DNA of 64,000 bases, taken from assembly GCF_008329565.1 (NCBI RefSeq), contig NZ_NPKT01000008.1, positions 62,001 through 126,000 of the forward strand, read 5' to 3'. A program made the position numbers and the translations under genes. Positions 35,184-44,686 of the stretch are shown here, one piece after another (positions within the stretch are counted from its first letter, which is position 1; every line of letters starts with the position of its first letter). The notes beneath the pieces are model-generated. The model did not search any database. It was given only the letters and a program-made list of their open reading frames with translations, and was not told where the DNA came from. This DNA is from Mycolicibacterium sp. P1-5 (GTDB taxonomy: Bacteria > Actinomycetota > Actinomycetes > Mycobacteriales > Mycobacteriaceae).

Positions 35184-35687
35184 GCATGCTTCCGCCGTCG
35201 ACCGTCATCGGTAGGCCGGTCACGAAGCGGGACTCGTCAGAAGCCAAGAACAGCACCGCATTACTGATGCCGACCGGCTCCACCCAGCCGATCGGCAGCA
35301 CGTGCAGCATCTGAGCCACCACCGCCATTTGGCGGCGATGTAATGACCGGTGTGCGGGTAGGCCTTGAGGCCGCCGACTGAACTCGTGAGAATGATCGAA
35401 CCGCCGCGTCTTCCAGAGATCATATGCGGGACAGCTGCTTTCACGCTCTTCCATACGCCGGACAGGTTGACGTCGATCATGTCGTTCCAGTCCGCTTCGT
35501 TGGTGTGATCGAGCGTCTGACCGCCGTTTCCGATACCGGCGTTGGCCACAATGACGTCCGGCCTGCCTAGTTGTTCGACGCCGCTGTCGACAGCGGCCTT
35601 GACGGCGGCGTAGTCGCGGACATCGACCTCGGCGGTCTCGGCCAGGTCATCCGGCGTGGGCGCCGGGATGTCCTCGTCTTCCCAAAG
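35176..35687 (-). pseudogene. Decayed mycofactocin-coupled SDR
   Basis: SDR sequence is recognisable but broken in three ways. The N-terminal Rossmann motif is absent: the remnant opens at WEDEDIPAPTPDDLAETAE. An in-frame gap joins AETAE directly to VDVRDYAAV. After PHTGHYIAAK the reading shifts frame and about 60 residues, including much of the region after the active-site Lys, are gone before HVLPIGWVEPVGISNAVLFL and the terminal VTGLPMTVDGGSMLK. The DIPAPTPDDLAETAE insertion is typical of mycofactocin-coupled SDRs. The 5' break lies exactly at the second GATC palindrome. Confidence 0.8.
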
Positions 35688-35703
35688 TTGATCGATCGAT
35701 CAA
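35688..35703. promoter_or_regulatory. GATC-rich palindromic operator, copy 2
   Basis: TTGATCGATCGATCAA, identical to 34466-34481, lies between the stop of the tandem decarboxylase-fold gene and the broken 5' end of the SDR remnant. It was probably the operator of the SDR gene before deletion brought it next to the coding remnant. Confidence 0.7.
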
Positions 35704-35729
35704 AACTGTGGTAGGCCGCCTGCGCAGTG

Positions 35730-36530
35730 TCAAGGACTGTCGTCGCTGCGCCACTCGTCGAGGACGCGCTGCTTCTGATCGTGGATGGCCTGGTTGAGAT
35801 GTGACGCCTTGGGCCAGCCGTAGTAGGCGGCGAAGTGCAGTGCCAGTTCGTCCATTTCGTCGAACGAGACGTCGCGACTCTTCAGTGCGGCATACACGTG
35901 GCTGATGATCGGTATCACCGCATCCTGGAAGGCCACACATGCCACCGTGATCAGCCGACGTTCCTTCATGCCGAGGCCCGGACGCAGCCACATCTCACCG
36001 AAGACGAAGTTCAAGATTCCCCCACCGGAGTATGGGTTGTCGCGAACCGGTGCGAATGGAATGCAGTTGATCTCCTTGAAGGATTGCTCGCCGACCTGCA
36101 GCCGGATCTCGGGATCGCTGGGGGTTGTCAACGGAAGTAGTGGGTCTGGTGGTGGCGGAGTCTGACCGCGGTCACGGTGGATGCGCTCCCACTGCTCGTC
36201 GACCACCATGTTGAACCATGACGCTTTGGGCCAGCCGGCATATACCGCGAAATGCAATACCGCTTCCCGCATCTCGGTGATCGACACATCGTCGCTGTTG
36301 AGTGCGGCATAAACGTGGTCACGCAACGGGGCGTCGGCATCGGCCGCGGCCACACACGCCAGCGTGACAAACCGCCGGTCGCGGCGGCTCAACACAGGGC
36401 GTGACCAGACCTCCCCGTAGACGAAATCGATCAGCCCGGCAGCTGCAGGCGTGTCATCCTGCGGCGCAGCGAAAGTCATCACTTCGGCAAAGGCCCGCCG
36501 GCCACGTTCGCGTCGATCGGTGTCGATCAT
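35730..36530 (-). CDS. Tandem carboxymuconolactone-decarboxylase-fold protein
   Basis: 266 residues containing two copies of the CMD/AhpD-like domain. Copy 1 (about 30-115) has FVYGEVWSRPVLSRRDRRFV and LHFAVYAGWPKASWFN; copy 2 (about 160-255) has FVFGEMWLRPGLGMKERRLI and LHFAAYYGWPKASHLN. The CxxC of AhpD peroxidases is absent, so a decarboxylase/hydrolase-like or binding role is likelier than peroxide reduction. The ATG overlaps the SDR stop by four bases, so it is coupled to the mycofactocin-type SDRs and probably serves the same catabolic pathway. Confidence 0.85.
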   Translation of the reverse strand: MIDTDRRERGRRAFAEVMTFAAPQDDTPAAAGLIDFVYGEVWSRPVLSRRDRRFVTLACVAAADADAPLRDHVYAALNSDDVSITEMREAVLHFAVYAGWPKASWFNMVVDEQWERIHRDRGQTPPPPDPLLPLTTPSDPEIRLQVGEQSFKEINCIPFAPVRDNPYSGGGILNFVFGEMWLRPGLGMKERRLITVACVAFQDAVIPIISHVYAALKSRDVSFDEMDELALHFAAYYGWPKASHLNQAIHDQKQRVLDEWRSDDSP

Positions 36531-37339
36531 CGAATCGTCACACCAGCATCGACTTTGAGCTCGGTCCCCGTCACGTACCGGGATTCGTCGGAGACCAGGT
36601 AGAGCACCGCATTGCTGATATCGATCGCTTCGACCATCACCACGGGCAGCGCATTCAGGAAGATCGGAACCAGGTCAGGCCGCCCTTCGCCGAGAACTTG
36701 GTGGAGCGACTCTGGCCGCATACCGGTCTCGACGCCGGTCGGATGCACAGTGTTGACCCGAACACTCACCGCGGCAAGCTCATTGGCCAGCGCGCGACTC
36801 AGCCCGACGACACCGTGCTTGGCCGCCGTGTACGGCAGGTGCAACGGCGTCCCCTTCAGCCCGGCCGCCGAACTGATGTTGACCAAGCTGCCACCATGGG
36901 TGACCAGGTGCGGTAGTGCTGCGGCACAGGTGTTCCAGGTGCCGATGAGGTTGACGTCCAATACCGTTCGCCATTGTTGCGGGGTGGTGGCATCCCAGGC
37001 TCCCACCGTGAGCACGCCCGCGTTGGACACCGCCGCATCGAGCCCACCGAGTTGCGCCACACCGTCGTCGACCGCAGCGGCCAGCGCCGCGGCGTCGCGA
37101 ACATCGACGACGTGGCTCACCGCGCGGCGGTTGTGCGCCTCGACCAGTGCGGCGGTCTCCGCCAGTTCCTCGCGGGTCGCCAGCGGATACTCCACCTCCG
37201 GCAATGATTCGCAGATGTCCACCAGAATCAGGTCGGCGCCTTCTTCGGCCAGCCGCACCGCGTGGCTGCGGCCCATTCCGCGGGCGGCCCCGGTGACCAG
37301 GACGCGCTTACCGGCGACCCGTCCAGTTGTGGATGTCAC
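36527..37339 (-). CDS. Mycofactocin-coupled SDR (first of two)
   Basis: 270 residues. The Rossmann motif TGAARGMGRSHAVRLAEEGA is at about 16-35, an insertion follows the second strand (DICESLPEVEYPLATREEL), NAG at about 104-106, the active-site Ser in ISSAAG near 155 and YTAAKHG (YxxxK) near 168-172. The insertion and the RSHA signature mark the subgroup in which NAD is held tightly and re-oxidised through mycofactocin. It lies 7 bases after the next SDR and is coupled to the tandem CMD-fold gene. Substrate is an unknown alcohol. Confidence 0.87.
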   Translation of the reverse strand: MTSTTGRVAGKRVLVTGAARGMGRSHAVRLAEEGADLILVDICESLPEVEYPLATREELAETAALVEAHNRRAVSHVVDVRDAAALAAAVDDGVAQLGGLDAAVSNAGVLTVGAWDATTPQQWRTVLDVNLIGTWNTCAAALPHLVTHGGSLVNISSAAGLKGTPLHLPYTAAKHGVVGLSRALANELAAVSVRVNTVHPTGVETGMRPESLHQVLGEGRPDLVPIFLNALPVVMVEAIDISNAVLYLVSDESRYVTGTELKVDAGVTIR

Positions 37340-37346
37340 GATGTTC

Positions 37347-38177
37347 CTAGAGTTTGTTGGTGAAGCCGGCGTCGACGGGGAAGGTCACCCCGGTGACGTA
37401 CTTGGCCTCATCGCTGACCAGATAGGCGATCGCCGCGCTGATGTCCTCGGGTTCGAGGAGTTCCACCGGCATCGGATTTTGTAGATGCGGGCCACCGTCG
37501 GGGTAATTCTCCAGAAAGGCCGTCATCGCGGGATTGACGGCCATCATGGTGCGCACCGCCGTCGGATGCACCGTGTTGACCCGGATGCTCTGCGGTGCAA
37601 GCGCATTGGACAGTGTGCGCATCAGGCCGACGAGCCCGTGCTTGGAGGCCGCATAACCGAGCCCACCGCCTTGCAGTCCGCCGAAACCGCGCAGTCCGGC
37701 CGTCGAACTGGTGAACACGATCGACCCGCCCCGCTGTCCGGCGATCAGATGCGGGATCGCCGCCTTGGCGGTGTGAAATGCACCGACCAGGTTCACGTTG
37801 AGCACATCGGTCCACTGCTCGAGCTCTTCGTCGATCGTCAGCTCGCGAAACGCCATGCTGGCGATACCGGCGTTGGCACAGACGATGTCGAGGCGGCCGA
37901 ACTGCTCGACGCCGCCGTCCAGCGCGGCTCTCAAGGTGTGGAAGTCGCGGACATCGGCCACCGCGGCAATCATCTTGCCGCCCTTGGCTTCCACCAGCTC
38001 GATGGTTTCGTCGAGCTCGGCGCGGCTGGCCATCGGGTAGCCGTTGGAGGCGATATCGGCGCAGATGTCGACACCGATGATGTTGGCACCCTCGGCGGCC
38101 AGCCGAATCGCGTGGCTGCGTCCTTGCCCCCGGGCAACACCGGTGATGAAAGCAACCTTGCCGTCCAAAGATCCCAT
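37347..38177 (-). CDS. Mycofactocin-coupled SDR (second of two)
   Basis: 276 residues. TGVARGQGRSHAIRLAAEGA is at about 13-32, then the subgroup insertion DICADIASNGYPMASRAEL, CANAGIAS near 110, SSTAGLRG near 157 and the catalytic YAASKHG near 174-180. It ends KYVTGVTFPVDAGFTNKL. First gene of a leftward operon (SDR, SDR, tandem CMD) and divergent from the TetR at 38253 across two tandem palindromes. Parallel SDRs of this type usually handle successive or related alcohols in one degradation route. Confidence 0.88.
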   Translation of the reverse strand: MGSLDGKVAFITGVARGQGRSHAIRLAAEGANIIGVDICADIASNGYPMASRAELDETIELVEAKGGKMIAAVADVRDFHTLRAALDGGVEQFGRLDIVCANAGIASMAFRELTIDEELEQWTDVLNVNLVGAFHTAKAAIPHLIAGQRGGSIVFTSSTAGLRGFGGLQGGGLGYAASKHGLVGLMRTLSNALAPQSIRVNTVHPTAVRTMMAVNPAMTAFLENYPDGGPHLQNPMPVELLEPEDISAAIAYLVSDEAKYVTGVTFPVDAGFTNKL

Positions 38178-38194
38178 CTATCCCGCCTCCACTC

Positions 38195-38230
38195 AGTAAC
38201 CGTGTTACTGCGGTACGGTAACCAGGTTAC
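38195..38230. promoter_or_regulatory. Two tandem palindromic operators
   Basis: AGTAAC-CGT-GTTACT (38195-38209) and GTAACC-A-GGTTAC (38218-38230) share the half-site GTAAC and lie side by side, 18 bases upstream of the SDR start and 23 upstream of the TetR start. They are the probable binding sites of that TetR. Confidence 0.75.
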
Positions 38231-38252
38231 TCGCCAACTGGCAAGGGTTTTC

Positions 38253-38834
38253 GTGGACAGGGCTGAGAAGGTGGTCGGCAGTCACGACCGGATCATCGAC
38301 ATCGTCGTCGAGATTCTCGAGACCGAGGGTTACGACGCGGTGCAGTTGCGCGAGGTCGCGCGACGCTCGCACACGTCGCTTGCCACGATCTACAAGCGCT
38401 ACCCCACCCGCGACCATCTGATCTTGGCCGCGCTCGAGTCGTGGATGGATGAGTACCGCTACGCCGGCCTGACCCGTCAGCACCACGATCCTGCCGACTC
38501 GGTTTACGACGGGATGATGCGCGTGCTGGGCACGATCTTCGAGCCCTGGGAGCGGCATCCCGAGATGCTCAAGGCCTACTACCGATCGCGGTCGGCCACC
38601 GGACGCGAGCTCCTGCTGCACCGCGGGCTCGACAACGTCATCCCGGCCGCGATGGAGGTACTCGACGGCGTCGACGAGGACTTCGTCGCCGATCTCGATA
38701 CCGTGTTGGCCACCTTGGTATTCGGCTTGTCCGGACGCTTCGCCGCCGGCGAGATCGCCATCACGGACATCCTGCCCACCATCGAGCGCACGGTCCGGTG
38801 GTTCACCGCCGGCTACGAGGCGACCCGCGGGTAG
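38253..38834 (+). CDS. TetR-family regulator (SDR operon and fadB4)
   Basis: 193 residues from a GTG at 38253 (VDRAEKVVGSHDRI); an open frame continues upstream but carries no family similarity. The helix-turn-helix is at about 12-58 (VQLREVARRSHTSLATIYKRY), followed by a helical ligand domain with HPEMLKAYYRSRSA; the general layout is like KstR-type regulators of lipid catabolism. It is divergent from the SDR operon and 28 bases upstream of the fadB4-like gene, which it probably co-regulates. Confidence 0.87.
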   Translation: MDRAEKVVGSHDRIIDIVVEILETEGYDAVQLREVARRSHTSLATIYKRYPTRDHLILAALESWMDEYRYAGLTRQHHDPADSVYDGMMRVLGTIFEPWERHPEMLKAYYRSRSATGRELLLHRGLDNVIPAAMEVLDGVDEDFVADLDTVLATLVFGLSGRFAAGEIAITDILPTIERTVRWFTAGYEATRG

Positions 38835-38862
38835 TCCGGTCCTGGACGCTACCGTCTTGGCT

Positions 38863-39861
38863 ATGGATTCCTACAAGGCACTGCTGGCCCGCCAGGACGG
38901 CGATCGGATCACCGCGTCCGTCGAGACGCTGGCCGCCTCCGAACTCCCGCCCGGTGACATCACGATCCGGGTCGCCTATTCCAGCGTCAACTACAAGGAC
39001 GCACTCGCGCTCACCCAGCGGGGCGGGGTGGTCCGGGACTATCCGATCGTGCCCGGTATCGACCTCACCGGTGAGGTCGTGGAGTCGGGCTCCCCCGACT
39101 TCGCCGTCGGTGACCAGGTGCTGGCACACGGCTATGCGATCGGTACCGGCCACCACGGCGGCTACGCCGAGTATGTCCGGTTGCCCGCCGACCAGGTTGT
39201 CGCATTGGGTCCGCTGACACCGCGGGAAGGCGCGGCGATCGGAACGGCGGGCTTCACCGCCGCGTTGAGCGTCGAAGCTCTGATCTCGCACGGCATCACA
39301 CCCCAGGACGGACCGATCGTCGTCACCGGCGCGACCGGCGGTGTCGGCTCGGTGAGCGTGGACATCCTCGCGGCGGCCGGGTATCACGTGGTTGCCTCCA
39401 CCGGAAAGGCCGAGGCGGCCGAGTATCTCAAGGCGCTCGGCGCCGCGGAGGTCATCGGCCGCCTGCCCGAGGACCCCGACGCCAAACCCCGCGCGCTGGG
39501 CAGGTCGCGCTGGGCCGGTGCGGTCGACTGTGTCGGCGGGGCCACCCTGGCCGACGTCATCAGCACACTGGAATACGGCGGCGCCGTGGCAGCCAGCGGC
39601 CTCACCGGTGGCCCGGCGCTCAACACGACGGTGATGCCGTTCATCCTGCGCGGGGTCTCACTGCTGGGCATCGACTCGGTGCAGTTGCCCATCGGCCCGC
39701 GCCGCGCGCTCTGGGAGCGCCTGGGCGGCGAGCTGAAGCCACGGCACCTCGAGGACGTCACCCACGAGGTCGACGTCAAGGACGTCATCGCCGTCATCGA
39801 CCAGGTGCGGGCCGGCAAGTACTCCGGCCGTGCGGTGGTGCGGGTCGCCGACAGCTTCTGA
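38863..39861 (+). CDS. fadB4: Quinone oxidoreductase/acryloyl-CoA reductase (AcuI-type)
   Basis: A zinc-free medium-chain dehydrogenase of 332 residues, NADPH-dependent. An N-terminal GroES-like domain has YSSVNYKDALALTQRGG, and the Rossmann domain has VTGATGGVGSVSVDILAAAG (about 153-172). It is closest to YhdH/AcuI enzymes that reduce acryloyl-CoA. The symbol rests on position between fadE23 and the response regulator/nuo locus as in M. tuberculosis; the true reaction is not fatty-acid hydration. ATG at 38863 preferred over a TTG two codons earlier. Ends at a strong terminator. Confidence 0.83.
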   Translation: MDSYKALLARQDGDRITASVETLAASELPPGDITIRVAYSSVNYKDALALTQRGGVVRDYPIVPGIDLTGEVVESGSPDFAVGDQVLAHGYAIGTGHHGGYAEYVRLPADQVVALGPLTPREGAAIGTAGFTAALSVEALISHGITPQDGPIVVTGATGGVGSVSVDILAAAGYHVVASTGKAEAAEYLKALGAAEVIGRLPEDPDAKPRALGRSRWAGAVDCVGGATLADVISTLEYGGAVAASGLTGGPALNTTVMPFILRGVSLLGIDSVQLPIGPRRALWERLGGELKPRHLEDVTHEVDVKDVIAVIDQVRAGKYSGRAVVRVADSF

Positions 39862-39869
39862 CCTCAACG

Positions 39870-39909
39870 ACAAAGCGGGCCATCGGTTTTCACCGATGGC
39901 CCGCTTTGT
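39870..39909. terminator. Bidirectional intrinsic terminator
   Basis: An 18-bp perfect stem (39870-39887 with 39892-39909) around a 4-base loop. Arms begin ACAAAGCGGGCCATCGGT and end in CTTTGT, giving A-rich and T-rich flanks on opposite strands. It separates the convergent fadB4-like and antigen-85 genes and should stop transcription from both sides. Confidence 0.92.
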
Positions 39910-39924
39910 TGAATTACTACCGCG

Positions 39925-41061
<1,137 letters not shown>

Positions 41062-41098
41062 GCCCGCGCGCCCTCGACGCCGAAACCAGGGAGAGCCC

Positions 41099-42217
41099 AT
41101 GGAATCCTTCACTCACCTGCGCAAAGGCACGACGCCCCGGCGCATTCACGCCGATCTCAACGGCCTCAAGGACGACGAGTTGGGCAGGGGCGGATTCACC
41201 GGCCGCACCGCCAACCTCTACCGCCGTAACGATCCCACCACATTTCGCGCCAGCGGCCCGTTGCGACCGCTCGATGTGCTCTCCAGTGAGCTCAAACCGG
41301 GCGATTTGACCGATCCCGCCGGCGCTCCGCTGCTGCTGTTCACCAACGACGACTGCCGCATCTCGCTGAGCCGGCGCGAGGCGGCCATGCCGTTCTATGT
41401 GCGCTACGTCGACGGTGACCTACTGTGCTTCGTCCACCAGGGCTCCGGAAGCCTGGAAACCGAGTTCGGACCACTCTCCTACCGAACCGGGGACTGGATC
41501 TACATCCCGAAGGCCTGTACGTGGCGCCAGCTGCCCGGTTCAGGGGAAAGCACCTGGCTGGTCATCGAGGCCACCGATGAGTTCCGGGTGCCGCCTGCGG
41601 GCCCCCTGGGGCGGCACTGGCCCTTCGACCCGTCTCAGGCCGTCGTACCCGACCCGGCGCCCATCGACGACGGCGACGGCCCACACACCGGCGGCGAGTA
41701 CGAGGTACGGCTCTACCACCGCCCGATCGACGGCGTCGAGACCACGACCCTGCGATATCCGCACAACCCGATCGACGTCGAAGGCTGGCGCGGTGACAAC
41801 TACGCCTTCACCTTCAATATCGACGACTACAACGTGGTCACCTCCGACAGCGTGCACCTGCCGCCGATGGTTCACCTGTTCATGGAGGCGACGGGCGTCT
41901 ACGTCTGCAACTTCCTGCCGAAGCCGGCCGAATCGGTGCCCGGCACCGAGCGCACGCCCTGGTATCACCGCAACGTCGACTTCGACGAGATCGCCTTCTT
42001 CCACGGCGGCTCGCTCTACGGCATCCCGATGCCGCCGGGGCTGATCAGTCACGCCCCGCAGGGTGTGCACCACGGGGCGCCGGAGAAGGCCCGCGAGCGC
42101 GCGCGGCGAAAGTTCGACGACTTCGACCGGGTCGACTGGAAGGTCATCGCGATCGACACCCGCCGGCGATTGGTCCCGTCGCCCGAAGTATTGGCCAACG
42201 ATCTGGAGCAGCACTGA
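41099..42217 (+). CDS. Homogentisate 1,2-dioxygenase-like cupin
   Basis: A 372-residue bicupin of the homogentisate dioxygenase family, which opens an aromatic ring with Fe(II) and O2. Putative metal ligands are in WYHRNVDFDEIAFFHGG (His and Glu, about 280-296) and GVHHGAP (about 318-324), in the order of known enzymes. It is about 60 residues shorter than typical homogentisate dioxygenases, and the next genes are not fumarylacetoacetase or maleylacetoacetate isomerase, so the substrate may differ. First gene of an operon with a hydrolase, a CoA-transferase and an aldolase. Confidence 0.8.
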   Translation: MESFTHLRKGTTPRRIHADLNGLKDDELGRGGFTGRTANLYRRNDPTTFRASGPLRPLDVLSSELKPGDLTDPAGAPLLLFTNDDCRISLSRREAAMPFYVRYVDGDLLCFVHQGSGSLETEFGPLSYRTGDWIYIPKACTWRQLPGSGESTWLVIEATDEFRVPPAGPLGRHWPFDPSQAVVPDPAPIDDGDGPHTGGEYEVRLYHRPIDGVETTTLRYPHNPIDVEGWRGDNYAFTFNIDDYNVVTSDSVHLPPMVHLFMEATGVYVCNFLPKPAESVPGTERTPWYHRNVDFDEIAFFHGGSLYGIPMPPGLISHAPQGVHHGAPEKARERARRKFDDFDRVDWKVIAIDTRRRLVPSPEVLANDLEQH

Positions 42218-43401
42218 TGGTTACCCCGGTCAAGCGCGCCTACGAGCGCATCCCGTATCTCATTGCTTACCAGAACACTTCGGCTGTCCGCGACGTCTAC
42301 GGCGGTGTGGCCGAACTGGTTGTGCTGGAAAGTTACCTGCTGAAGCCCACCACGCCATCGGACACCGTGCTGGTGTTCATGCACCCGATCGGCGGCGGTG
42401 CCTACCTGCCGATGATCAACGCGCTGGCGCGGGCAGGGCATCACGTCATCTACTGCAACAGCCGATTTCGCGGCACCGACTCCGGGCTGCTGATGGAGAA
42501 GGTGGTCGAGGATCTCGGCGAATGCATCAAAGACGCCAAGGGTCGACTGGGCTACGCCAAGGTCGTCCTGGCCGGGTGGAGTGGCGGCGGGTCGCTGTCG
42601 GTGTTCTATCAGCAGCAGGCCCAGAACCCGACGATCACGGCGAGCCCGTCCGGCGACGGCCCGGACCTGACCAAGCTGGGCTTGCTGCCCGCTGACGGCA
42701 TCATGCTGCTGGCCGCGCACATCAGTAGGCACGGCACGATGACGGAGTGGATGGACGCCTCCATCCTCGACGAGAACGATCCGACCAAGCGGGATCCGGA
42801 ACTCGACCTGTACAACCCGGACAACCCCAACCAGCCGCCGTACACGCAGAAGTTCCTGCAGCGCTATCACGAAGCGCAGATCGCTCGTAACCGGCGAATC
42901 ACCAAGTGGGTCAAAGCGAAACTGGCTGAACTCAAAGCCGAGGGCCGGCCCGATGACGAATTCTGTTTCGTCGTGCACGGCACCATGGCCGACCCGCGCT
43001 GGCTCGACCCAGCCGTCGACCCCAACGAACGCGCACCGGGCACGTGTTACCTGGGTGACCCGCAGGTGGTCAACATGAGCCCGGTCGGGCTGGCGCGGTT
43101 CTGCACCCTGCGCAGCTGGCTGTCACAGTGGAGCTATGACGACGCCAATGGTGACGCCGTGAAGGCCGGTCCCGACATCGCCGTGCCGGCACTGGTGATC
43201 GGCAACCTTGCCGACGACGCCTGCACGCCAAGTCACACCCGCCGGCTGTACGCGGCGATCGGGCATCCCGACAAGGAGATGCACGAGATCCCCGGGGCCA
43301 ACCACTACTACTCCGGACCCGATCAGCGTGAGACCCTGCACCAGGCTGTCGGGATCGTCACCGACTGGCTGGTCCGGCACGACTTCGCGAAGGCCGACTA
43401 A
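42217..43401 (+). CDS. Alpha/beta-hydrolase
   Basis: A 394-residue hydrolase whose ATG overlaps the stop of the dioxygenase-like gene. The oxyanion region FMHPIGGGAYLPM is at about 53-65, the nucleophile elbow GWSGGGSLS (Ser near 121), an acid in LADDACTPSH and His in PGANHYYSG near the C-terminus. An insertion of about 110 residues between elbow and acid forms a large lid. Substrate not known; coupling suggests it cleaves a ring-opened or ester intermediate made by the upstream enzyme. Confidence 0.83.
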   Translation: MVTPVKRAYERIPYLIAYQNTSAVRDVYGGVAELVVLESYLLKPTTPSDTVLVFMHPIGGGAYLPMINALARAGHHVIYCNSRFRGTDSGLLMEKVVEDLGECIKDAKGRLGYAKVVLAGWSGGGSLSVFYQQQAQNPTITASPSGDGPDLTKLGLLPADGIMLLAAHISRHGTMTEWMDASILDENDPTKRDPELDLYNPDNPNQPPYTQKFLQRYHEAQIARNRRITKWVKAKLAELKAEGRPDDEFCFVVHGTMADPRWLDPAVDPNERAPGTCYLGDPQVVNMSPVGLARFCTLRSWLSQWSYDDANGDAVKAGPDIAVPALVIGNLADDACTPSHTRRLYAAIGHPDKEMHEIPGANHYYSGPDQRETLHQAVGIVTDWLVRHDFAKAD

Positions 43402-43405
43402 TGGC

Positions 43406-43465
43406 GCGAGCAGACGCGAAAACCCCCCTTTTCCGCCAATTTCAGGGGAGTTGGCGTCTGCTCGC
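43406..43465. repeat. Palindromic intergenic repeat, copy A
   Basis: GCGAGCAGACGC (43406-43417) and GCGTCTGCTCGC (43454-43465) are exact reverse complements; the inner segment has a C-run. The same arms and layout recur at 56849-56908 inside the nuo operon. It lies between the hydrolase stop and the CoA-transferase start. Confidence 0.8.
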
Positions 43466-43483
43466 GGTGGAGAGGGGCGCATT

Positions 43484-44686
43484 GTGACCACAGGTCCTTT
43501 GGACGGCATCCGCGTCATCGAGGTCGGCACGCTGATCTCGGGGCCGTTCGCCGGTCGGCTGCTCGGCGACATGGGCGCCGAGGTGATCAAGGTGGAGCCG
43601 CCGGGAGCTCCCGACCCGTTGCGGACCTGGGGGCAGGCCGAACTGGACGGCCACCACTTCTTCTGGACGGTGCACGCCCGCAACAAAAAGGCCGTCACCC
43701 TCAACCTGCGGGAACCGCGCGGCCGCGACCTCTTCCTTGACCTGGTCGACAAGTCGGACATCATCGTCGAGAACTTCCGGCCTGGAACGCTGGAGAAATG
43801 GGGACTCGGCTACGACGTTCTGCGCGAACGCAATCGGGGCATCATCCTGGTTCGGGTGTCCGGCTACGGGCAGACCGGGCCGGAGGCGAAGAAGGCCGGT
43901 TACGCCTCGGTGGCCGAAGCCGCCAGCGGCTTGCGCCATATGAACGGCTTTCCCGGCGGACCGCCGCCGCGGTTGGCGCTGTCCCTCGGCGACAGCCTGG
44001 CCGGCATGTTCGCCGCGCAGGGCGCGTTGGCGGCGTTGTATCGGCGCACGGTGACCGGTGAGGGGCAGATCGTCGACGCGGCGCTGACCGAATCCTGTCT
44101 GGCGGTGCAGGAGTCGACGATCCCCGACTACGACATCGGCGGTGTCGTCCGTGGGCCGTCGGGCACCCGGCTGGAAGGAATCGCCCCGTCGAACATCTAC
44201 CGCAGCGCCGACGGCAGTTGGGTGGTGATCGCCGCCAACCAGGACACCGTCTTCCGCCGCTTGTGCGCGGCGATGGGGCAGCCCGAGCTTGCCGATGACG
44301 ACCGGTTTGTCAATCATGTTGCCCGCGGCCGCAATCAAGACGAGATCGACAAGATCATCGGCGACTGGGCCGCGGCCCGTCAGCCCACCGACATCATCGA
44401 GACCCTCAGCGCGGCGGGCGTGATCAGTGGTCCGATCAACACTGTCGCCGACGTCGTCACCGATCCACAACTGCTGTCGCGCGGCATGATCGCCGATCAC
44501 TGGGATGAGCGCATCGGCCGCAATGTCAAAGGGCCGGGCGTGGTGCCGGTGCTGTCGGAGTCCCCCGGCACCATCCGGTCGGCCGGATCGTCGCGGCCCG
44601 GGCAGCACAACGGCGAGGTGTACGGTGAACTTCTGGGTCTGCAGTCCGAGGAGATCGCCGACCTGGAGTCCCAGGGAGTGTTATGA
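43484..44686 (+). CDS. Type III CoA-transferase (CaiB/BaiF family)
   Basis: 400 residues, moving CoA between carboxylic acids. Family motifs are PLDGIRVIEVGTLISGPFAGR at the start, LLGDMGAEVIKVEPP, NKKAVTLNLREPRGR and the catalytic Asp region, in which VAEAASGLRHMNGFPGGPP and LSLGDSLAGMFAAQGAL correspond to the second domain. GTG start at 43484, after repeat copy A. Its stop overlaps the aldolase start by four bases. It probably activates the acid that the aldolase then cleaves. Confidence 0.87.
   Translation: MTTGPLDGIRVIEVGTLISGPFAGRLLGDMGAEVIKVEPPGAPDPLRTWGQAELDGHHFFWTVHARNKKAVTLNLREPRGRDLFLDLVDKSDIIVENFRPGTLEKWGLGYDVLRERNRGIILVRVSGYGQTGPEAKKAGYASVAEAASGLRHMNGFPGGPPPRLALSLGDSLAGMFAAQGALAALYRRTVTGEGQIVDAALTESCLAVQESTIPDYDIGGVVRGPSGTRLEGIAPSNIYRSADGSWVVIAANQDTVFRRLCAAMGQPELADDDRFVNHVARGRNQDEIDKIIGDWAAARQPTDIIETLSAAGVISGPINTVADVVTDPQLLSRGMIADHWDERIGRNVKGPGVVPVLSESPGTIRSAGSSRPGQHNGEVYGELLGLQSEEIADLESQGVL

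Noticed and set aside
43442..44608. 388-codon minus-strand frame over the CoA-transferase
   Set aside because: Shadow frame with no recognisable motifs.
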